Both the position numbers and the translations under genes were made by a program. A DNA stretch of 64,000 nt from NCBI GenBank assembly GCA_029783825.1, contig JAREIK010001468.1, positions 1,364,001 through 1,428,000 of the forward strand. Direction: 5' to 3'. The notes below the pieces were generated by a model. The model was not told the origin of the DNA, ran no database searches, and saw nothing but the letters and a program-made list of their open reading frames with translations. Of the stretch, positions 11,401-23,400 are shown piece after piece. Origin of the DNA: Sapria himalayana. Its lineage: Eukaryota > Streptophyta > Magnoliopsida > Malpighiales > Rafflesiaceae. Each line of letters begins with the position of its first letter. Position 1 is the first letter of the stretch.

Positions 11401-14400
11401 AACAAGTGTCCAGCTGCACGGTTAGTGGGCCAAAAAAAATTTTGGAGCACAATCCATCCAAGTGATCTGACAGGCTCCTTATTGATATCGAGAAACTATT
11501 TAATATAAATTAATTTTTTTTATTTCTATTTTTTTACTTCTACCAATTTACTGTGGAACTGTTCATTTGCGGCTTCCCTCCCTACGCGATTTTTTTTCTT
11601 CATGATTGTTGCATCTGTAAGATATTATTTTAGTTATTATCTATAAATACTTAAGCATTTTTTTGGTAAATGTAACTAATCGTGCTGAATGATTAGTGAA
11701 TCACGCTATTTTTTGTGTTTCTGGATTGTTATTTAATTTTCTACTATGATTTTGGATTGTAGTTCTGGATATATCATTTTTTGTTTTCTTCTTGTTATGA
11801 ATCGATAAAATTACAAATATTAAAAGCAAAATTACTAACAACAAGTCTTTTGATTATATAGAAAAAAGTTTATTATTGCAAACTTTAATAAATATATTGA
11901 AAATATATATTTATGAGCTAGACATATAAATATATGATTTTGTATTATGTTAGAGTCAAAGTCAAACACCTTTTTATTTATCCAATCTATAAGATTAATA
12001 TTGATCTTATAATATGTATAATTATACAAACACTAGGATATTAGATATAATAAAAACTCAAATTAAATATATTTTAACAAGAATAATAATATATTATTAA
12101 TCACTTGATAAATCATTTAATGTTGCAAGCATATATTGAATATCATGTTTTAATCTTGTTGTGATGTCAAATACTTTGACTTTCGAGGATAAAATTAATG
12201 AGATGTTAGTATTTTTTAGATCATACATTAAAGCATTAGCTTTGGACGTTGGGTATAAAGTCCACTAGTGATTCATTAACTACAACAACACTAAATCTCT
12301 AGTCTACTCCAAAACAATAAACATAGAACATCAAAAAAAATGAAATGACTTTTGTCTAAAACAATCATGTCAACTCAACCCAATCAAACTCAATTTAAAT
12401 CAAATAATAATAATAATAATACTTAAAAGAATAAATGAATTGCACCTATTATAGACTTAAGTTGAGCAAAAATAAAGCTAACAACAGATAGACACATATA
12501 TGATTTTTAGGGTTTTGATGCCTAAATATGAAATCCACCAAAATATTAAACCCAAGTTTTCTCAAATATACTTATTTCTTTACCATTTTACTTATCATCA
12601 CTCAATTGATATTCCATTTCCATTTTAACAAATTAATAATGCCAATAATGGGCCTTGAGGCCCTCCGCCTTCCTCCCCCCAAACACAACCCATATTAACT
12701 TTTGGCCCATATATAGGCCTCATGATCAAAACATGTAAGATTCTCATTTGAACAGCATGATAGATGATCTGCCAAACACTCTGGGAAACATATTCGACAT
12801 CCATGAAGATCAAACTAGTGTCACCATTCTAAGTATTAGAACATTTATCAACATTTACTGATCAGACTATCATTGAATTGGTGAACACATTCCATTTGAA
12901 ATAGAATGATTCTTAAATAAGAGCAATTAGTCATGTATCATCCAATACTTAAGAAAATAGATTCTAAACCCCATTTAATAGTTAGTGAAAGAATTTAATC
13001 TTTTTAACATCTAAATCCATATGAAACACAGTTAAATTTGATATTATTTATGTTCAAAGATGTTTGTTGTCATGACTCATGAGGAAAAATTGAAACACAA
13101 CAAAAAATTAAATACTTTTTCTTACTTGGATAGCAAATGTAAGTGACGTGACTTTGTGGAAGCTCTCGAGCTGGCTTCCAATCTTCTTTGCAGACAACCA
13201 AAGATCGCTAGCCTCATCGGCAGTTAGGTCAATGAAGCGCTTCACTTGGCGCCTTGGGCAAACAAGCACATTTGTGTAACGTCAAGCCCACAAAGTTGGA
13301 ATGCTACTCAAACTGTACACAATGAAATAATCTCCAAATTCTTCCTAATCAAGCAAAGGTACACAAAGTTATGTAGTTCATCTCTAACAAATATATCATG
13401 AACATGGTCTTTGCATCTACAAACAAAGTTTTGCTTCTATTAGTTGCTATGCTAGATGCTAGCAAACATAAATATATGAATTATAATACCTAAGTAATTT
13501 TGCTTATAATTTTATGTTCAACCTCTATTCTACATTTGAAAATAAGTACAATTTTAAAGATTTTTTTTTAAATAAGGAGGGACCCCTGGACATAGAAGCT
13601 AACCACTTAGACACAAAAGCTAACTACTTGTACCCCATGAGGCATGATTTCCTATCCCATTGATACTTTAAAGCTAGTGGAGATCAAATTCACAATCTCA
13701 CAGAGGAAAATATTCAATATCTTGCCAACTAGACTATCAAGGCCATTTGTTATGATTTTTTTTAAGATTATTCATTTGGAACCAAATTTGTATGAATTAT
13801 TTCAATTTTAGATTAAAAAAAAATCTATAACTTATTATCACTAGTAATAATAATATCATCTAGATTCTATTGATAAAATAAAAATAATCATAAATACACA
13901 TGTAAAATCTAAATAAAATAATAATAATAATAATATATATATATATATGACTATGTGCTTGAAGATTATTGTAGCTCATAATAAGGGGATTTCGACAACT
14001 ACAATCATAATTTTTCACCTTTTTCAATTCAAATCTAAATTAATGAGCTTAGATGATATGCATATTTCGTTTCAAATTCAATTCTCAATGAGTTTCACTC
14101 CTTTAATATAAATTATGAAAGAACTTTTGAAGCATGGCTTGATCTTAGCATAGATACAAACTCTTAGATAGGTTGTGTTATCAAAGATTTTAAAATTAGA
14201 AAAAAAAATTAATTATTGCATAATTATTATTTATCTACTAAAGATACAAATAATAAGACTATTGGCCTTGGTTTTTAGATCTACTATTGAAATGGACAAC
14301 CAATATCTAATCACATTCACTTGTGAATGATAAATCTTTTTCAAATAAGATATATTTTCGAAATGATTAACTTTCTTATTTATCATCTAATATCCCTTTT

Positions 14401-17400
14401 TTTTTACAATCACATATATTAATTTTAATTTTAATTCAATATTTTATGAGTAAATAAAACACAACTAAACTAATAATCTTTTTTATATTAGATATAATTG
14501 TGGAGCAAATAACTTCCCTGCTTCTCATCTAATATCCCTTTTGTGAGAATCAATTATATTAATTTCAATTTAATACTTTAAGTAGACAATGAGATCATGT
14601 GTTGGTGCGATAACAAGCGTATTCATCCAAAAATAATATATCTCAAATTCATGACTCATCAAATATAACATCTTTGATTTTTATGAATAATACTATCAAG
14701 ATATTGATCTCTTTCAAATCTTAACTATGTAAAAACCTTGTGCACTAAGTATGACAAAGAGATAATTCCTTGGTACAATGGTAGGTAAATTCGTCCAAAA
14801 ATAATGTCTCAAGTTCAAGACTCGTGAGATATGGTATCTCTAATTTTTATAGATAAGACTGTCAAGGTATTAGTCTTTCCTAGACTCCATACTAAGCGAA
14901 TGCCTTGTACACAAAATAATATTTTTATTTTTTTTTATTTTATAGTAGATAAAATATAATTAAAATAATAGTTTTTTTTAATTAGATATATTTTCGAGGT
15001 GGTTAACTTCCTCTCTTCTCATCTCATATACTTTTTTTTGTGATAATCATATATATTAATCTCACTTTAATATTTTATGAGCAGACATTACACAATAAGA
15101 TGAATCATCATTTTATTGTGAAAAAAGAATTAATTTATATATCATGCAAAAACATGGAATTGACTACAAAATATGCTCATAAAAGCACTTACAAAATTAA
15201 ATGTTGAGAGTTGTGTTTATTTCATGTATTTGTATTGTTAAACTTTGAATGATATTTAGGTGTAATGGAATGCCTATATACAGGCACTTTGTGTTCAAAT
15301 TTGAACATTATATCAAAGATAGATATTGTTTGATGCTTTGGATTTTCTAGCATTTTCTTTTGTTCTAGGGACAACATAAATATTTGAATTTGTTTAGTGC
15401 TTCATCTTACATCTTGCATGGATTTCATTTATTTTCCAAATAGCTTAACTACAATATTGCTAGATAGAGCGAACTAAAATATAGTAACATCAATAATAAT
15501 CATCTCCCTCTCAAGCACCAAGCAACAATTTACATAACCAAGAAAACCCTCATTTGTGGTCCTGCAAGGTAGAGATGCTAATGATGCGAGTCGAGTTCGA
15601 CTTCAACTAAGCTCGAGTCAAGTCGTTAATATTTCGAGTTAAGTTTTGATCGAGTTGAGTCCGAGTAGCTCGTGAGTTATCTTATTTTATTAGCACCCCT
15701 AATTATTATATATCCAGCTTTAGAAAAATTGGTGTATGAAATATATATATATATATATATCACGTTTATAATACTAACTTATTAAGAAAATTTATTATGT
15801 TTAAAATAAATATATTTATAACTAAATAAATAATGAAAATTAATAATTTTTTTAGAATATAAAATAGGGATATATTATTTATGACATAACCTAAAGTAAA
15901 GATATCAATTAAAAAAAACTTTTAAATTTTTATTTTCAAAATATTTTTTAATTTCTCACGAGCTTTTCGAGTTGAGTTATAAGTTGCTCGATTCGACTCG
16001 TTAACATTTCGAGTCGAGCTCGCTCAAATCAAGTTTTAACCAAGTTTTGACCGAGTCAAATTCAAGTAGCTCATAAGTTGTCTCGTCTCATTAATACCCC
16101 TACTGCAAGGGAACCTCACACTAATTCTTTATAATCTAAAATTCTATCAATTAAACAAAAACAACACATATTGGTCATGATTAGAATCATATTTAAGATA
16201 TGGGTAGGATGGCATCAATCCTAAACTTGGACTTGGCTTACCAATCAACAAAAAATTGAGTTGAACCCTTTAATTTCTAATCCACCATATAATAACTACT
16301 AAGAAAGCTATGGAAATAGTTTTTATTATTTATTTTATAATAGTTGTACTTTGGTGTAGCGACCTACAATATAATATTTGTAGATTATCTTTCTTAGGGT
16401 TAGTTTGCCAATGAATAATCATGACGTATTCTTTCACGACATCCATCAACTTATTTCTCACTCTAGCATTGATCATACATGGTAATTAGTACTAAGCAAT
16501 GGTTTTAGAGTGCTCGGGTATCCAATTTTGACTAGGTTGCACTATGGGCTATGGCCTGAGTGGGCCTAGCAATAACACCTCTAGTATAAAAGCCTTGAGA
16601 TAACTAAGTCAGGGTTGACCCAATCTCATTTTAGATGTGGAAAATACATTCATACATGATGACCCTAACAATTGTGTCTAAGGGCAAAATGTCTTGAGAT
16701 AACCTAGCTACTCTAACCTATGATGATTTTAGTTGCCTCACAGAATGAAGTATTTTTAGTGTATTATTTAACAAGTATTCTTATATTATGATTTCTAATT
16801 ACTCAAATTTTTGTAGATGAAACTCAGTAATTATATTCTCTTGACTTTTTCAATAATATTATTATTACTACATGTGTAATTAATTAAATATTTTTAAAAT
16901 AAAATAATTATCTATAACATAGTTCTAGACAAAGATCCTTAAGTGACTCACATTTTTTAAATATTAAAATGAGATATTCAAGTAAAAAATCTTTTTTATT
17001 CTACAAATTTACTTTAAATTATATCATAATTCATAAAACTTGAATGACAACAATATCATAGTCTGATTGAAAAAGGGAAAAAATCATCTAATCTTAGAGG
17101 GCATGAGTTTGATCTCCAGAGATGACAAATAAGTATCTCATGGTGTCTTTGCTAAACATCTTATTCATACTTCTAGGACGGGAGTCTTACATGCTCTAGC
17201 CCTAAGACTCCAAAATTCATATACAAAGGGTCAAGAGATTAATAAGAGATAAGTTGATAGAAATAAGGCATAAGAAGGGAATAAAAAATTCTTACTACTT
17301 GAATGTACACTAGCTTTTAGTCTCTCATTGATCCAACAACAATTTCAATTCTAAAGCAAGTATTTTTATTAATTTTACTAGAGAATTATGAAATGATTTA

Positions 17401-20400
17401 ACTATCTTAAAATCAAATTTAAATTGTTCTATATCATTGGATAATATTATCGAGATATTAATTTCAATTCAACAACAATATGTCAAGTTCGAGACTATTC
17501 AAACTTAGACGTAGCCTCCTAAACTTTGAGGGTAAGACAATCAAGATATTAATTTCTCAAAAATCTCATGCTAAAAGCAAGAGTCTTGTGCAGTGAATAC
17601 AACCTCCTATTTATCTATATTTGTACCATAGTTTATAGAGAAACAGATAGATGATTCTCTTCTACAAATGAAAATAAAGAACCTTATTTTAACCTTATTT
17701 ATTATTCCGATTCAATTTTTTGTATAAACCTTTTTAGCATCAATCATACTCGTACAATTTTCAGAAAAAGTAAGCATAACATGAATTTTATCACATGTGA
17801 AATTGAGCTTGAGCCTTGAAATTGTTACAAGCCAATATTGCTTATGCCAAAAACAAATGAAATCTTAAAATCAAGTGAAAAATCATTCCACGTATGAGAT
17901 GAAGATAGAGATCATACTTAGTGCATAATACTCTCACTCTACCATGATATTTGGAAATGACTAATATTTCGATAGTCTTATCTTCAAAAATTGAAAATAC
18001 TACATCCAATAAGTCTTAATCCTGAGACTTACTATTCTTAGACTAAAACACTTGTTATTGCATTAAATCATGAAGATCTCTACTATATGCATGCAATACA
18101 AAAATTTCCCAAGTAATAAAAAATTAATTTTTGAATATATTCACATAATATATGAAATATTTTTAAATAAGAAAAAAAAAAGTAATAAGTATTTTTTAAT
18201 AGTACATGATGTCAAGACCATGCCATAATTTCAAAAAAATTAGTAAAGACACCAAGCATTGAAATTAAATCGCAAAGTGAAGGATATGACCTGCAAAGGA
18301 AATAAAACTACCACAATCAGAAGAGAGAAAAAATTAAGCTCAAGAAAATAGAATATAAAATTAAAAAAAAAAAGATTATTAACAACAAAAAGGAATATCA
18401 ACAAAGACATGCCAACACAGTGTGGATGCCCATTACTTATATTGGCATCTTGATTTGTATTTATTTTGTACATCACAATTAAAAATTACTATTGAATCCC
18501 TAATTTATTCTTAAGACACATAATTGGATTTTTAATGAAAACAAAAAAAAAACAAATTTCTGTTTCTAATGCAGCATGGGAATCGATTTGTTCCTGATTT
18601 CATTCTTCTTACAACGAGGAGACATCTATTGATTAGCCACAAACACAAAGACTTACAAAATCAGATAGAAAAAAAAAGATATACCATAACTTATTAAAAA
18701 AAAAGAAAATAAAGTCACTTTTGACTCTTTCTTAACCTTGATTTTTAAACTCAAATCACTTGTTGTTGTGATACATGGAAAGGAGAGTACCATTAATGAT
18801 TAGCTATAAATGTTTAGGGACTAAAATTTTACAAATAAGAAACCTTAACTCAAACATTCCACATCTAATTTTAGTTATGCTCCATGATAATGTTCCTCAA
18901 AATCAATCACTCCATGCCCAAATGACAATTCAAGAAGGCAGATAATTTTAGCATGAGACTTGTCTCGTAGCAAGTAAGTTTACTTAAATATTAATATAAA
19001 TTAACATAATACTTCATCAATAATAATCAAAATGACCTTTGTAAATTTTTTTTTCAATACCCAAATCTCATAGATGAATAAGACATCATCTAGATGCAAA
19101 AAATATCTTTCTTTAAGATAATATATGGAACAATTATTTGAGATTCAAACTACACAACTTAATTCTATTTGTAAATTACATGATATTTTGTATGATTAAT
19201 ACATATGTGTTATAGATTTTCTTATTATTTTTTTAGAAGAGCTCTTATGACAAAATGATCTTAGTTTATACACACACACACACATACACACACACACACA
19301 TATATATAATATTCTTATCATTGAAGATGATGGGGTAAACATTACTTAATTTAAAAAATATTATAAATAAAATTCATAAACAAAATATCTTAGAAGACTT
19401 AGATATTTTTCTCTGAACAAATATAACATACTCCAAGATAGATATTATGTTATCACAAAGAGGGATATAATTAATACTTTAATAAATATTGAACTTTTGA
19501 ATATTTCTACAATAAATACTCTAAATTAACTCATATATTGATTTTTTTTGTCAAATATTACTCATTCAATTTATTATAAAACTTACAAAAAAATAATAAT
19601 AAAAATTAATTATCTACTTATTATTAAATAATATATAATTTATACAGTCATTCTAATTAATTATTTCTTAAATTCTTTATTACAAGATTAATTTAACATA
19701 ATTATCCACATTTTGTGATATATGAATAAATCACCTAAGCTTGGGATTTTGTTTAATGATCACGAACATATGCAATTAGTTTGATATATAGATTCAAGCT
19801 AGATAACAACTTATATCATGAGCCTAAAGTTTTAACATAACAGCATAGCCCATTCGACACCCCATGAACATTCCATCATGAATTCAAAATTCATGCAATG
19901 TCAAATATTAGCTCTATATTTAATTCATTTCATCATACCATAGGTTTATTAGTAGAATGACTCTAGATCTCAAGCAATATAAGATGGTTAGTAACACTTA
20001 AATAAATAAATAATTTTAGATGTTCGAACATTATATTGCATATCAGGAAAACAAAAATTAACTTTAGATGTTTGAACTTTAATTGTTAAATAATTTTTCA
20101 TGAAATATTTTATTATCCTCAATTCTATCAATTAATTTTTTCACCTACATATAAAAAATACTTGAGACAACTTCATTTGATTATCCATATTTATTTTCAT
20201 TTACAATTCTCTCAATTAGAAATTGTTAAGCTAATGGATAACTTGCCTTAATTTTTTAGAGAGCATACATAATATTGAAATTATGACCATTTCAATTAAA
20301 TAAACAAGTACATTTTCATTAACCAACCACATGGTAGTTAGATTGACTAGATGCACAACTCACAACTTTTGTGTTCTAAGTTCGAATTCACCAACAACCC

Positions 20401-23400
20401 TCTACAACTAGGACTAGGTTGCCTGCCTTTCCCAGAGGCCTGAGTAATTAGATTAAAACAACAAATTATAATAAATCTCAACAATAATGTATTACATATT
20501 ATGCTAGATTCATCATCATTGAATGATATTAAGTATTTCTTATGTATATTCTAATTTTTTTTTATTTTAAAATATCATGGAATATCTCCAAACATTTTCA
20601 TATGTTTAGTTTTTGCCACATTTATTTTATTTTTCTTACAGTTTTGCTAGATGTCGAGGTCTCAAATTCTTGGCGAGTGTCGAGCAAGAGTTTCATATTA
20701 GAGATTCTTTCTCAACTCCGAGTAATAGAAAGAGAAATAAAGAACAATTAAAGAGGTAAAAGAATTTCTATAACTTATTTTCTTTCATGAAAATATGACA
20801 TACTTGGAATAAATGTTGATAGTTACATTCCAAATTTCAATGGATGTTCTTTCAGACCATAAATATTTTAGAGCAAACTATTTAATCAAGTCAAATGATC
20901 CTAATTAATCACACCCACGTATATCATTCAAATCAAAAGATGATTATGTCAGACTACTTTGTAGAGGAGCTACTAATTTTCCAAAAAATAATATACTATG
21001 GTTCTCTCTATTGTTTCTTTCATTACATGCTCCTCAATCATTAACAACACAAGAGACAAAAAACATATTACATGTAAGTATGTCTTATTTATTTTCATTT
21101 CAATTTCTAGAATTTTTGTTGTAATTGTAATCAATGTTATCCTTATTAGTACTAGAGATTAAGATAATATCAATGTCAATCATATAACATTTCATGTTTT
21201 CTACCTTCTAGAATTTTCTCATAGCATTATGTTAGTTATTATATTACTCTTCTCAAAGTTATCAACTCTATACAATCTATTATTCTCCATTTTCTTTTGT
21301 TTATGAGAATCAAACTTGATGAATTACAAAGTTTATTTTCTACCCTCAAGTAACTCTTGGCAAACCTAACGAAGATTAATCATTGTCATCATCAATCAAA
21401 TTTTATTCCAACTATTTGTAATCAGCTAGCAAAAATTGATACATTGTATATTTCCAATTTAGCCAATCATCATTTACTAACCAAAATAAAACTTTTATAG
21501 TCTAATATAAAAGAAATGTTATCACTATTGACTAAAAAGAGTCAATTAGGAGAGTATTTCCAAATAATAAAATATCTACTATAAAAGGATTGGGCCCATC
21601 AAGATTTATGCTATATCTACAAATTTTGAAGAATATTATCACTGAGCTCATTCACCAAGATAACCAATAATAACATAATAAATATATTATAGAGAGCTAT
21701 TTACATGTGTCACTCATGTTTCTAAGTTTCTCAATCTTTAGAATCAATGATTTATATACTTTAACTCTTATTTCAAACTCTTGTATCACAAACTCAAAAT
21801 TCAATAATGATATCACATATAGTTATGTATTATTTCATATCTCAATGTTACTTTGATCAATAGTATGTATCTAAAACTATTAAATATGATTACACTAATC
21901 TTTGAATTATTACTCTAACTCAAGTTTTTTTATTCCTAGTATTTCTCATTACTTATTATATGTTAGCTATATTATGAAGTACCTTGATTGAGATATTTTT
22001 GTTATTTTGATATCTTTACATAAAAAAATATTTCAACTAAGTGATGTCTTTTTATGATGTGAGATAATCATTATCTCATCTATAGAGTTGTGATAAAGCA
22101 TACTAGATAACTAGCTAGTATTGGTCATTTTCATTTTTACTCTCTTTATCACTTTTTTATTAGTTATGATGAGACTTATGAGACAAAATAAAATGAATCA
22201 ACCACCTTTCTAAATTATGAAGTGTCTCAAATTAGAAAAAGAATGTGATAATTTTTATCATATTATGTTACTAGTAAGAAATTATTTCATCTAATTTATA
22301 AAAAATTATGAGAATCTAACAAACTAATAGTTGTGATAAGTTTAATTATTTTGTTAGATCAATCAATAATTCTTCCTTTTTTTTATAATTGCTCTAATAT
22401 ATATAAGTATCACATTATTTATATTTTCTTATAAATTAATTAAACTCAGTTTAATAGATATATTAAAATACTCAAAAAATGATAATACTCTTGCATACAT
22501 ATAAAGTTGATTCAATTATTATTTCTTAAAACATGATGTAGCTGGTGTTGCGATGCACCCCAATATAAAATTATCAAAATAAATAAATATTTAATTAAAA
22601 CAACCATGACACTTCAATTTCAAAAAATATTCTCTAATATTTTAAGGTGATCAAATTGTAATAATAAAATATATAATTAGTTGGATTTTCTTTGTATGTC
22701 CTTTCATATTGAGTATCAAATTAAACTATATGTACAACATTTTGAAATATATGATTTTATTCAAAATTCCTATCTCAAAATAGAATACAACTTCTCAAAG
22801 ATAATGAAATCTATCGAATAATTATCTTCTAATAATTAATGTGTTAATTACAAAAATATTGACATAGTGAATCTCATCAAAATTTCAAAAATAAATATAT
22901 TTAGCTCAAAATATAATTAAAATAATTAATCACAAAATAAATATTTTTATTGCATATATATGTTATATGTCATTCCTTGATGTAATGACAAATATCTTCA
23001 TTAAAAGTTAATAGATCTAAAATTTAAGAATCATCAAACGTAACTTCTCTAACTTTTGGAAATAAGACTATTGACATATTAATTTCTTGCAAATTTTATA
23101 TTAAAGTAAGATCTATGTGCACAATGTAAGATCTCAATCTCCTCTGTGTTCTATGGAGGATCAATATGAATTATCTAATTAAGACTATCATGAAACTTCT
23201 ATGTCAAGGCATACCTTCTTCTCTAGGATGACGTAAATTTAATAATAAATGACCTAATTAATTGGATATCTTTATATGTCTTTTCATATTGAATACCAAA
23301 TTAAATTAAATATCCAAAAAATTTAAACATAGCATTTTATTTAAAATTTCTATCCTCATATAGAAAATAACATCACAAAAATTGAGCACATTTTTATCCA

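Noticed and set aside
12625..12813. GC-richer open frame in the FHIT intron
   Set aside because: Short, no homology recognised and no splice context; probably chance.
13255..13300. U12-type (AT-AC) intron before FHIT exon 3
   Set aside because: A CTTGAC branch-like word and AC end are present, but exon 2 ends with GTACTTTT rather than ATATCCTT, and the phase does not fit.
18240..18476. Hydrophobic 78-codon minus-strand frame
   Set aside because: Composition-driven (T/A-rich) in intronic repeat sequence; no start context or homology.
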